Positions 34,131 through 42,012 of a stretch of DNA of 64,000 nt are shown piece by piece (the first letter of the stretch is position 1; every line of letters starts with the position of its first letter). Location: contig DASYYY010000022.1 in the NCBI GenBank assembly GCA_035933635.1, positions 141,670 to 205,669 on the forward strand. Direction: 5' to 3'. A model generated the notes under the pieces. The model was given only the letters and a program-made list of their open reading frames with translations. It was not told where the DNA came from and did not search any database. Source of the stretch: JAKIVR01 sp035933635 (GTDB lineage Archaea > Thermoplasmatota > Thermoplasmata > Lutacidiplasmatales > UBA184). Made by a program: the position numbers and the translations under genes.

Positions 34131-34879
34131 CGCCGCGACGCGGCCCCCGCCGCGTCGTTCGTGGCGGGGGCCTCCATCCGACCGGTCGCACCGCGCCGTC
34201 GCGGCACGGGGTTCGGTTCCTTGCGGACGAGGAACTCGTGGAGGTGACCGTCGACCCGGTGGATGAGCAGCGTGTGACCGGTTCGGTCCGACCAGCGAAC
34301 GAGCTCGATCGGGCTGGTCGGGTCGTCGGTGACGAGCAGGACGACCTCCCCGGAGGCCCGGCCCGCCAGCTCGTCGTCCAGGCGTGCGAGGGTCGCCGAG
34401 CACTCCGTACCGAGCTCAATGAGCTGGAGGTCGGGGAACGCCGCGTAGCACCGGATGTGGAGGGCGCGGATCCGCTCGCGAAGGCCCTCGACGATCTCCG
34501 GCGCCGACCGCAAGGCTCCCCCCGGTCGAACCGGAGTGGAAGGTCGAACGCGGACGATCCAGCCACGGTCGTAGGGCGAGTCGTTGACCAACTTCGGTCG
34601 CGCCACGACGGTCGGATTCCGTTCCACTACGGTCGCCTCGATGGGGAGCCGGACCGGCCCGGTGAAGCGGACGCTCTCGACGGTGGCCACGCTCGTACCC
34701 GCGGCTTGACTTCCCTCGAGCTCGCGGAAGCTGAGGGACGTCAGGACACCGGCGAAGGCCACCTGGCTCGAGGTCAGGCCGAGAGTGCAGACCCCCGCGT
34801 CGTCAACGGCCGTGATCCACGTGCCCTGCTCGAGGTCGTAGAGCCGGTCCTCGGGGACCGGGCAGCCGTCGACCTCCAT
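34127..34879 (-). CDS. GcvH-like domain fused to TusA-like domain; lipoyl lysine replaced
   Basis: Residues 10-115 follow glycine-cleavage H protein: RLYDLEQGTWITAVDDAG, SQVAFAGVLTSLSFREL, TSVATVESVRFTGPV and PKLVNDSPYDRGWIVRVRPS. The lysine that carries lipoate (normally ESVK) is arginine here (R71). Residues 140-220 resemble TusA sulfur carriers: ELGTECSATLARLDDELAG keeps the cysteine (C160) but loses the CPxP prolines, and VTDDPTSPIELVRWSDRTGH and HEFLVRK match the family's end. It is thus a lipoate-free H-like scaffold joined to a probable sulfur carrier. ATG 34879 excludes 51 upstream codons of low-complexity frame. It converges with the rhodanese gene. Confidence 0.8.
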   Translation of the reverse strand: MEVDGCPVPEDRLYDLEQGTWITAVDDAGVCTLGLTSSQVAFAGVLTSLSFRELEGSQAAGTSVATVESVRFTGPVRLPIEATVVERNPTVVARPKLVNDSPYDRGWIVRVRPSTPVRPGGALRSAPEIVEGLRERIRALHIRCYAAFPDLQLIELGTECSATLARLDDELAGRASGEVVLLVTDDPTSPIELVRWSDRTGHTLLIHRVDGHLHEFLVRKEPNPVPRRRGATGRMEAPATNDAAGAASRR

Positions 34880-34946
34880 CGACGCCCCGAATCGACCGGT
34901 CCCGATGAGCGTGCCGGCCGCCCCGTGACTTCTTGGGCGGCCGAGG

Positions 34947-35138
34947 GTGTGCTCCCGCGTGGCGCATACGGCCGCCGGCCCCGCCCACCGCCCGAACGTA
35001 TGCGTCTGCGGCCACTTCGCCACGACGCACATGGTCGTCGAGCCGGTGGCCGGCCCGTTCGTCGGGTCCTACGCCCTGGTACCTACCGGGGGATGTGCCC
35101 GATGCGGCGCGGCGTGCACCAAGTACGCGCCGAGGTAA
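34947..35138 (+). CDS. Small zinc-motif protein
   Basis: This short protein, 63 residues from GTG 34947 or 59 from GTG 34959, has a compact metal site: CVCGHFATTHM near residue 19 and GGCARCGAACTKYAP at the C-terminus. The spacing C-x-C-G-H-x4-H and C-x2-C-x3-C is like small zinc-binding tails in many prokaryotic proteins. The first 15 residues are low-complexity. It is divergent from the GcvH-TusA gene (67-base gap), so they may share control. It is not recognised as a named family; the evidence is the metal-ligand pattern, and the antisense frame is less protein-like. Confidence 0.5.
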   Translation: MCSRVAHTAAGPAHRPNVCVCGHFATTHMVVEPVAGPFVGSYALVPTGGCARCGAACTKYAPR

Positions 35139-35162
35139 CGTTCGCTCCGATACCCGACCATT

Positions 35163-36860
35163 ATGCCGAGTTCGGACAGATTCCGGACGATGTGGTCGCG
35201 CGACGATCCCTCCCGGGACCACCGTGGAGGTTCGGTGGCGCTCGCCGGGATGGTCGTGGTGCTTCTCCTGTCGAGCGGGCCCGCGGCGACGGGCTCCGCT
35301 CCGGTCGCTCCGCCTCCTCCTCCGCATTCGGTGAGGGCCGAGGCGGTCCACAGTGCCGCCACCGGTTCGACCGGCGGGGCGGTCGCCGAGCTGCGGGTCG
35401 ACGCGGCCGACCCGGCGATCGTCCCCTACTCGGGGGTCGAGTCGAACCTGACGGCGTACTCGGCGCCGACGATGCCGGACAACTCCCAGCTGCAGATCGC
35501 CACGGCGGTCGTCCTCGGCAACTACGACGCGGTGTTCGGGATCTTCCTCAACAACACGATCGCCCCGGTGCCGTTCTTCGAGGTGTTCTCGAACTCCACC
35601 GACCAGGGCCTTCGGCTCGTGTACTGGCCGAGCTTCGCGCTCGACCCGTCGACGGGCTACCTGTTCGCCCTCGTTCGGACCGCAGGGACCGTCTGGGAGT
35701 TCACCCTCGACGGTCGGCCGTTGGGGGGCAACGCGACGACGGCCAGCTACGACTTCGGGCTCGCGGCGGGGACCTGGGCGCGCAGCGTCAGCCTGACCGA
35801 GATCGCGGCGTACGCGAGCACCCCCTTCGCCCCGCCCTCCGTGACCGCCACGCTCGCCTTCGCGGTCCTGCGGCCGAACGGCTGGTACCTTCCGCACAAC
35901 GGCACCGCCAGCACCTCCGGAAGCATCGCCGGGCCGTGGGGGCTCGAGGGGATGACCCAGCACCCGACGCTCGCTCCCGGGGAGGTCGAGAGCGGGCCGA
36001 CGATCGCCTCCCTCCCGAACGGCACGAACGTCTGGACCGGCGGGCCGGTACCGGTGCGCGTGACGCTCACGCTAGGGAGCGGGCTGCTCCCCGCGGCGGG
36101 ATCGACGCCGCTCGCCATCACGGTGCTCAGCAGTTCGGGGCTGGCCATCTCCATGGCGGCGGTCTACCTGACCGATTCGATGGGAGGGCTGTTCTTTCCC
36201 CCCGCGCTCGTCACCGGGCCCGAAGGCAACTCCTCGTCGACCTTCATCGCCCCCAACGCCTCGGCCCGGGAGACTGACCAGATCCGGGCGAACTCCACGA
36301 TCTTCGGATTCGCCGGCTCTGCGATCGCAGCGGTGGTCGTGACCGCTGCCGTGCAGGTCACCCTCGATGCACCCTCGTCGGTGCGGGTCGAGACCTCCGG
36401 GACCGTCACCGTGGACGTACGGGCGGTCGTGGCCAACGGCACGCCGCTCGCGGGGGTCCTCGTGACCTTCTCGGTCAGCGGGGCGGCGGGGATCGACCCC
36501 ACCACGACCATCACCGACGGCTCGGGCGAGGCAACGACGGTGGTGCTCGCCCCCGGGGCGCCGGCCACGGTGACGCTGATCGCGACCGCGGTGAGCCCCG
36601 GTTACTGGGGGGCGACCCGGGTGACAGTGCAGGTGGTCGCCCCGGCCACGGTCTGGTGGGGGAACGACATCCCGTATGTTGTGGGCGGCGCGTTGGCTAT
36701 CCTGGTGCTCGTGGCGCTGGTGATGCTCTACCGGCGTGCGACCCGCAAGGAGCAGGAGCTTCCCCCGATGGGACGACTCCGGCTACCGAAGCCCGCCGCG
36801 CCGACGGAGCCGGGGGCGACCGAACCGGTCTCCGGACCGGGACCACCGGCTCACCCGTAA
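35163..36860 (+). CDS. Membrane-anchored surface protein with Ig-like domain
   Basis: The 565-residue product has an N-terminal hydrophobic segment (VALAGMVVVLLLSSGPAATG), a beta-rich ectodomain with many N-x-S/T sites, and a Big_1-like Ig domain at about residues 400-490 (SVRVETSGTVTVDVRAVVANG, then LVTFSVSGAAGIDPTTTITD). One membrane helix follows near residues 505-525 (VVGGALAILVLVALVMLY), with a basic, proline-rich cytoplasmic tail. The middle segment around LRLVYWPSFALDPSTGYLFAL is propeller- or lectin-like but unassigned. ATG 35190 is an alternative start. It overlaps the convergent SRPBCC gene by 10 bases. Confidence 0.78.
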   Translation: MPSSDRFRTMWSRDDPSRDHRGGSVALAGMVVVLLLSSGPAATGSAPVAPPPPPHSVRAEAVHSAATGSTGGAVAELRVDAADPAIVPYSGVESNLTAYSAPTMPDNSQLQIATAVVLGNYDAVFGIFLNNTIAPVPFFEVFSNSTDQGLRLVYWPSFALDPSTGYLFALVRTAGTVWEFTLDGRPLGGNATTASYDFGLAAGTWARSVSLTEIAAYASTPFAPPSVTATLAFAVLRPNGWYLPHNGTASTSGSIAGPWGLEGMTQHPTLAPGEVESGPTIASLPNGTNVWTGGPVPVRVTLTLGSGLLPAAGSTPLAITVLSSSGLAISMAAVYLTDSMGGLFFPPALVTGPEGNSSSTFIAPNASARETDQIRANSTIFGFAGSAIAAVVVTAAVQVTLDAPSSVRVETSGTVTVDVRAVVANGTPLAGVLVTFSVSGAAGIDPTTTITDGSGEATTVVLAPGAPATVTLIATAVSPGYWGATRVTVQVVAPATVWWGNDIPYVVGGALAILVLVALVMLYRRATRKEQELPPMGRLRLPKPAAPTEPGATEPVSGPGPPAHP

Positions 36861-37306
36861 GCTTCCTTGAGCAGGTAGTCCTTCAGGCGGTGGAGGCGGT
36901 CGTCCCAGAGCTGGAAGTGCCAGGACCGGGCCTCCTCCCACTGTGGTCCCGACACCCAACCTTGGTGCTCGAGCGTGACATCGATACCTTCCGGTGACTC
37001 CTGCAGGCGCACGTAGACGCTGGTGAGCGGCTCGGGCCGGTTCATCAGGGCGTCGAACTCGGACGGGCCGAACCAGGAGAAGCCGATGTCGAGCTCCGGG
37101 GTGATGCGGGTGACCTTTCCGGCACTGCGGAATGCGGGCGTGCCGGTCCATTCGAGCTCGTAGGCCCCGCCCACCACCGGCTCGATCCGTGCGTGGTCGC
37201 ACATCCACTTCACCGCGCGGCCGCCATCGGTGAACGCGCCGTGGATCATCGCGAGCGGCAGGGGTACCGTCACCTGGATGATGATCGGGTCGAGCTCCTC
37301 GAGCAT
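36851..37306 (-). CDS. SRPBCC/AHSA1-like protein
   Basis: This 151-residue single-domain protein has the START-like helix-grip fold. It runs from IIIQVTVPLPLAMIHGAFTDGG (first strand and alpha-1), through MCDHARIEPVVGGAYELEWTG and GKVTRITPELDIGFSWFGP, to VTLEHQGWVSGPQWEEARS and the long C-terminal helix WDDRLHRLKDYLLKEAYG. This matches the activator of Hsp90 ATPase homologue 1 subgroup, whose prokaryotic members bind unknown small hydrophobic ligands. ATG 37306 begins at the first strand; the open frame upstream is arginine- and proline-rich and unlikely to be coding. Confidence 0.82.
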   Translation of the reverse strand: MLEELDPIIIQVTVPLPLAMIHGAFTDGGRAVKWMCDHARIEPVVGGAYELEWTGTPAFRSAGKVTRITPELDIGFSWFGPSEFDALMNRPEPLTSVYVRLQESPEGIDVTLEHQGWVSGPQWEEARSWHFQLWDDRLHRLKDYLLKEAYG

Positions 37307-37605
37307 GACGCCCCGCCCGCTCCCGTCACGGAGGAAAAGGTTTGGGTGTAACGACTCCTCCACTTCTCCTCGAGAACCGCCCGGCCCAGGGCGAGGCCTC
37401 CGCAACCCGGCCCGATCCGGAGGACCCGCTGCCCCGCACGGCTCGAGCGTTCCGGGGAGATCGGGTAAACCCCACCGAGACCCACCGAGGCCGAGGCTCG
37501 GATTCGCACGCACCGGTGCCTACCGGGTAGCTGCTTCGGCGGAGGTTCAAGCCGCATCCAACGGTACGTCGTAGGGAGCGATAGGTCGCCGGAACAGGAT
37601 CGACC

Positions 37606-39654
37606 ATGTCCCGTTGGATCTGGGCGGCATTGGCCGTGTGTGTTACGGCGCTCATCGCAGTCCCGACCGTCCCCGGGATTGCTCCCGAAGGTTCGACCGT
37701 GCTCGGCCCGCCGCACGCGGGCCGGCCGGTCGCGCTCGACCCCGCAGCGTACGAGCTCGAAGCGGCTCGCGGTTCCCTCGGCAGCCGGGGAGGTCCGGGG
37801 GCCGCGGCCCACTGGAGCGAGGTCAGCCCCTCCCTCAACTTCACCCCCGGTGACCCTCCTCCGCTCATGGCCTACGATGCGGCGGACGGGTACGTGGTCC
37901 TGCTAGGTGGTTTCTGTGGCCAGCTCTCCTTCCTCCCGACGTGGACGTTCGGACACGGGAAGTGGACGGAGCTCCGCACGACCGGCCCTCCGGGAGATTA
38001 CGGCTCGGCCATGGCGTACGATCCTCCCGATCGGGAGGTCGTCCTGTTCGGTCAATCCACCGCGTTCGGCGGCGGGGCGCCCGTGAACATCACGTGGGTC
38101 TTCCACGGCGGAAATTGGACGTCGCTCTCCCCAGGGATCACCCACGCTCCCTCCTCCCGCCTGGACGCCGCACTCAGCTACGACGCGGCCGACGGCTACC
38201 TGCTCCTGTACGGTGGTGGCCTCGGTGACACGTGGAAATTTTCCGGGGGTGTGTGGACCAAGCTTCTTCCCTTCAGGCCAACGGGCCCGGGCATCCGTAA
38301 CGACGCGTTGATGGCGTACAACGCCGCCTTGGGCGAGGTGGTGCTCATCGGGGGGACGGCACTGCACCAGAACAACAGGTCCATCACGTGGGCCTACCGC
38401 TCGGGCCGATGGAGCCCGCTCAGCGCCACCCCGCCTCCGTCGGTCAACGCTCTGTCCTCGCACGCCGACTGCCTGGCGTACGACGCTCGGTTGGGGGTCC
38501 TCGTGATGGTCGAACCCGGAGGGGGGATCAACGAGACTCCCGCCCGGTCGTGGAAGTTCAACGGTTCTTGGACGAAGATGCTCCTGCCCCGCGAGCCTCG
38601 CTCGACCCTGATGTCGGTCTGCACGCCGGACCCCTCGGTGGCGGACCTCCTATTGCTCGGCACACCGACCTGGGCGCTCGTCGGCCGGAACTGGAGTCCG
38701 ATCGGCGGGAGCCTGTATCCGGTCTCCGCGGACGGCTCGGTCATGACCTACGACGGGCGGGACGCGGAGGTCGTGTTCTGGGGAGCGTTCTTCTCCCCCA
38801 CCTCACCGGGTCTGTACGGCCAGACGTGGACCTACGCCCATCACGCCTGGACGTGGCTTCGCAACCTCACCGTCGGTCCCCCCGGGGCCTCCGCCGGGCC
38901 ATCGATGACCTACGATGCGGGGGACGGCTATGTGCTGTTCTTCGCCGGAGAGCCGAACCAGACCTGGAGTTTCGCGGCGGGGCATTGGACCCAGCGGACC
39001 GGTCCCGTCGCCCCCTCTCCCCGGGCGTTGGCCGCCGTCGCCTACGATGCCAGGGACGGTTTCGTCGTGCTCTTCGGAGGTACTCCGTGCAACATCAGCA
39101 TCGGGCAGCACGGGTGCCCGGAATTCAACGAAACTTGGACCTACGTCCACGGCCACTGGTCACGGCTCGTCCCCGGCCATGGGACGTCGCCGCCCGGACG
39201 AGAAACGGCCGTCCTCGTCTACGACTCCGCGGATCGCTATCTCCTGCTCTTCGGAGGGACCGATTGTCGGCCGCCGTCGTGCTTCGGACTCAATGACAGC
39301 TGGCAATTCCACGGGGGCAACTGGTCGATCTTGCGGCCCGCCAGCGCGCCTCGACCGTTCGTGGCCGCCGCGTCCACCTACGACGCCCACATCGCCGCCG
39401 TGGTGGTCTTCGGCGGGTGCACCGCAACAAACGGCTACTACGGCCCCGCGTACTCCCGCGCCGCGTGGACCTTCTCCGGCGGCCACTGGACCCCGGTCAA
39501 CAGCTCCTCCACCTACCTCCCGATCGGTCGGTGCAGCGGCTTGATGGCCTACGTCCCCGGATCCGGCGGAGATCTCTTCACGCAGGGGGGCCCGTACCCG
39601 TACGGGTTCGGGGGAGAGGGGTTCAACGATCTCTGGTGGCTCCGATTGAGCTGA
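37606..39654 (+). CDS. Secreted kelch-type beta-propeller protein
   Basis: The 682-residue product starts with a signal peptide (MSRWIWAALAVCVTALIAVPTVPG). It then contains repeated kelch-like blades of the form MAYD--DGYVVLLGG...TWTF--G-WTEL, seen at PLMAYDAADGYVVLLGG, SAMAYDPPDREVVLFGQ, AALSYDAADGYLLLYGG, ALMAYNAALGEVVLIGG, SMTYDAGDGYVLFFAG, VAYDARDGFVVLFGG and VLVYDSADRYLLLFGG. About eight to ten blades suggest two propellers. No C-terminal membrane helix is present, so it is released or bound to partners. Function (binding or galactose-oxidase-like) is unknown. A terminator-like hairpin follows. Confidence 0.85.
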   Translation: MSRWIWAALAVCVTALIAVPTVPGIAPEGSTVLGPPHAGRPVALDPAAYELEAARGSLGSRGGPGAAAHWSEVSPSLNFTPGDPPPLMAYDAADGYVVLLGGFCGQLSFLPTWTFGHGKWTELRTTGPPGDYGSAMAYDPPDREVVLFGQSTAFGGGAPVNITWVFHGGNWTSLSPGITHAPSSRLDAALSYDAADGYLLLYGGGLGDTWKFSGGVWTKLLPFRPTGPGIRNDALMAYNAALGEVVLIGGTALHQNNRSITWAYRSGRWSPLSATPPPSVNALSSHADCLAYDARLGVLVMVEPGGGINETPARSWKFNGSWTKMLLPREPRSTLMSVCTPDPSVADLLLLGTPTWALVGRNWSPIGGSLYPVSADGSVMTYDGRDAEVVFWGAFFSPTSPGLYGQTWTYAHHAWTWLRNLTVGPPGASAGPSMTYDAGDGYVLFFAGEPNQTWSFAAGHWTQRTGPVAPSPRALAAVAYDARDGFVVLFGGTPCNISIGQHGCPEFNETWTYVHGHWSRLVPGHGTSPPGRETAVLVYDSADRYLLLFGGTDCRPPSCFGLNDSWQFHGGNWSILRPASAPRPFVAAASTYDAHIAAVVVFGGCTATNGYYGPAYSRAAWTFSGGHWTPVNSSSTYLPIGRCSGLMAYVPGSGGDLFTQGGPYPYGFGGEGFNDLWWLRLS

Positions 39655-39672
39655 CCGTTTCGTGAAGCCCAA

Positions 39673-39697
39673 GACTCCCCCCCTCCGTCGGGGAGTC
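39673..39697. terminator. Bidirectional terminator-like hairpin
   Basis: GACTCCCC, a 9-base loop and GGGGAGTC form an 8-bp stem between two convergent genes (the kelch protein and the K+ channel). It is placed to end transcripts from both sides. Confidence 0.5.
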
Positions 39698-39767
39698 CCG
39701 AGAAGTGAGGCGGCCCACCGGCGACTCTCCCGGGCGGACCCGGTACAGGAACGCCGACCGGGTGCCG

Positions 39768-40856
39768 CTACCGGCCCTGGCCGGAGCCGAACCACTGGTG
39801 GAACCGCTCGGTGTTCGCGATCGTCCCGACCAGGATGACCGCGTCGCGGGGGGCGAGGCGGGTCTCGAACGGCGGGTTGACCATCGTCTCGTAATCCCCC
39901 GAGGCGCTGGGGTGAGCGTAGCCGATGAGGATGCAGCCCGTATTGGACCGGACGATCGCGTCGGCCTCGGCGAAGGTCTTGCCGACGAGCGGGCCGGTCG
40001 GGCCGAGCTGGTACTCCTGGATGTCGGAGCGAACGTCGGCCGCGGTCAGGTCTTCGAGCGCGTGGGCGACATCGGGCTCGAACGCCGCGCTCGCGCAGAG
40101 CCGTCCGCCCATGTCCGACGGACTCGCGACGTAGGTCACGCCCGCCGCGCGAAGGGTCTCCCGTAGCTCGGGCCGCCCGACGGAGACGACGATGCGGACG
40201 CCGTTGGCGTTCGCCTTCAGGTTCAGGGCGGCGATCATGTTCGTGGCGTCGTCGGGCGTGCAGATGATCACGCTGTGCGCCTCCGGCGCGTTGGCGCGGC
40301 GCAGGATCTCGAGGTCGGCGGGGGAGCCGTAAGTGACGAACAGTCGGTCCTCGCCAGCCAGCGCGCGGATGTTCGGGACGTCCTCGGCCCGATCGGTGAC
40401 GACGGCGACCTTCTGGTCCTGGACCAGGAGCTCCCGCACGGCCGCCCGGCCGACGGCCGAGTAACCGGCCACGACGATGTGCCCGCGCATCCGGGTGCCG
40501 TAGGTGCCCAGCGCGCGGTCCTGTGCCTGCTCCTGTACCGCGGTCGTGATGACGGTGATGAGGTAGGCGAGCAGAAAAACCTGCGTCGCGATGACCCCCG
40601 TGGTCAGCAACTTGGCCGCGTCGTTGGTCGGGACGACGTCACCGTACCCCACCGTCCCGAGAGTGACGATCGACCAGTACAACGAATTGAACAGGGATAC
40701 CTTACCACCCTCCAGCAGGAAGAACAGGACTCCGGCGCTGAGGTAGACGCCGATGAACACGAAGAGGAATCGCCAGATGCGGCGCAGAACGTCCTCGAGG
40801 TAGCGGAGGGTTCCCCCCGGGGAGGAGGAACGGAGGCCCGACATGAACCGGGTCAC
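39768..40856 (-). CDS. Two-helix potassium channel with RCK (TrkA) regulatory domains
   Basis: The 362-residue protein resembles MthK-type channels. Helix 1 is FLFVFIGVYLSAGVLFFLLEGG, the pore helix and selectivity filter are LYWSIVTLGTVGYGDVVP, and helix 2 is VIATQVFLLAYLITVITTAV. The RCK-N domain (GHIVVAGYSAVGRAAVREL, a G-Y-S-A-V-G nucleotide loop) is followed by RCK-C near residues 275-345 (LVGKTFAEADAIVRSNTG, then RLAPRDAVILVGT). It conducts K+ out of or into the cell under ligand control (NAD or Ca2+ in relatives). The start is GTG 40856, supported by GTTAAG 28 bases ahead; ATG 40844 is an alternative. Confidence 0.92.
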   Translation of the reverse strand: MTRFMSGLRSSSPGGTLRYLEDVLRRIWRFLFVFIGVYLSAGVLFFLLEGGKVSLFNSLYWSIVTLGTVGYGDVVPTNDAAKLLTTGVIATQVFLLAYLITVITTAVQEQAQDRALGTYGTRMRGHIVVAGYSAVGRAAVRELLVQDQKVAVVTDRAEDVPNIRALAGEDRLFVTYGSPADLEILRRANAPEAHSVIICTPDDATNMIAALNLKANANGVRIVVSVGRPELRETLRAAGVTYVASPSDMGGRLCASAAFEPDVAHALEDLTAADVRSDIQEYQLGPTGPLVGKTFAEADAIVRSNTGCILIGYAHPSASGDYETMVNPPFETRLAPRDAVILVGTIANTERFHQWFGSGQGR

Positions 40857-40940
40857 GGGTGCGGGCAGGCGGGGTCGCGAACTTAACAGTTGGAGGGGGC
40901 GCCCGCCAAGTGCGCGGCCCGACCCCGACGCCGGCTCCGG

Positions 40941-41879
40941 TCAGCTCGCCGGCAGGGGGGCCCCGATGCGGTTTGGGAGTCCGTCCGGGTGGGCGCCGGT
41001 CCGTGCGGGTCGAACCCGCGCGGCCGATCGGGGCGGCTCCGGCCCCTTGGCCCAGCTGTCCAGGAATCCGGCAACCAGGTCGACCGCCAGGTCGGGGGCA
41101 TCGAGGCGTACGTAGGCGTTCCGAGGGGCGGTGGCACCGTTGGGCTCGGACGAGGCCCGGAAGAACATCCACCGACGATCGAGCACGAGCATCGGCGTGG
41201 TGAACAGCCGAGTATAGCGGATCGCCACGCCGACTCGGGCCAGACGGGTGAGGTCGGACTCGCGCGCAGGGTCATCGACCGGCGGGGGAACCAGCGCCCG
41301 GACCGACCCGGGCGGAAGTCGCTGTTGGAGCTTGGCGAGCTCCTGTTCGACCGCGGTGGAAGCCGAGCACCACGGTGACTCGCTTCCGGCGAGCCAGACC
41401 TCCGATCGCACCGTCCGGAGTTGGGTGAGGAGGGTTCCCAGGCACGCCGTGAGCGAGCCGGTGACGAACGCCCGGGAATCGTCCGGTGAGCTCGAGCGTT
41501 CGCTCTCGGATTCGTGGAGGCGCCGGAGCGGGAGCTCGACGCGCTCGGCCAGCGCGGTCGCCCGCCGACCATCGGCCAAGAGCTCATGGATGACCGCCGT
41601 GGGGTGTGCCGCGCGGAACACCATTCCGCTCGAACGCCGTTCCCTCAGGACCAGCCCGCGGGCCTCGAGCCGGTCCAGAGCGACGTAGACGGACTGGACG
41701 TTCGTCCGGGCGAGCCGGGCCAGCTGACGTGCGGGGGCGGCCGCCGGGTGGAGCATCAGCGCCTCGAGCAGGCGGCGATCGGTGGGCTGCAGGGAGCGGT
41801 TCAGGGCGAGCAGCTCGCGAAGGCTCGCGTCCATCTCCTCCGATCGGATCGGGACACCGCCCTCGGAACTCTTCGTCAC
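40941..41879 (-). CDS. TrmB-like winged-helix regulator
   Basis: The 312-residue protein has an N-terminal winged helix: LQPTDRRLLEALMLHPAAAPARQLARL, then TNVQSVYVALDRLEARGLVLRE, the recognition helix and wing. A short charged linker (ELLADGRRATALAERVELPL) leads to a C-terminal sensor domain in the style of TrmB regulators (VRSEVWLAGSESPW, YTRLFTTPMLVLDRRWMFFR), which in relatives binds sugars. The ligand here is unknown. GTG 41879 has a GTTTAAC box about 30 bases ahead (leaderless); ATG 41834 is a shorter option. It is divergent from a large secreted repeat protein 133 bases away, a possible target. Confidence 0.78.
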   Translation of the reverse strand: MTKSSEGGVPIRSEEMDASLRELLALNRSLQPTDRRLLEALMLHPAAAPARQLARLARTNVQSVYVALDRLEARGLVLRERRSSGMVFRAAHPTAVIHELLADGRRATALAERVELPLRRLHESESERSSSPDDSRAFVTGSLTACLGTLLTQLRTVRSEVWLAGSESPWCSASTAVEQELAKLQQRLPPGSVRALVPPPVDDPARESDLTRLARVGVAIRYTRLFTTPMLVLDRRWMFFRASSEPNGATAPRNAYVRLDAPDLAVDLVAGFLDSWAKGPEPPRSAARVRPARTGAHPDGLPNRIGAPLPAS

Positions 41880-41905
41880 GCGGCCGGCGAAACAGAAGAC
41901 CAGCA

Positions 41906-41912
41906 GTTAAAC
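41906..41912 (-). promoter_or_regulatory. TATA-like box of the TrmB-like regulator
   Basis: The minus strand reads GTTTAAC about 27-33 bases before the GTG at 41879, with no ribosome-binding site. Confidence 0.5.
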
Positions 41913-42012
41913 TTCGCGCCTGCGAAAACAGCGGCTATGTATACGTACTTACTGCAAGTCTCGGCGTTCGGCGCACCCGGGTACGGTTTCGGCGTCCGCG
42001 CGCAGTCTGAAA

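Noticed and set aside
34880..35032. 51-codon N-terminal extension of the GcvH-TusA fusion
   Set aside because: It overlaps the small zinc-motif frame on the other strand and has no domain similarity.
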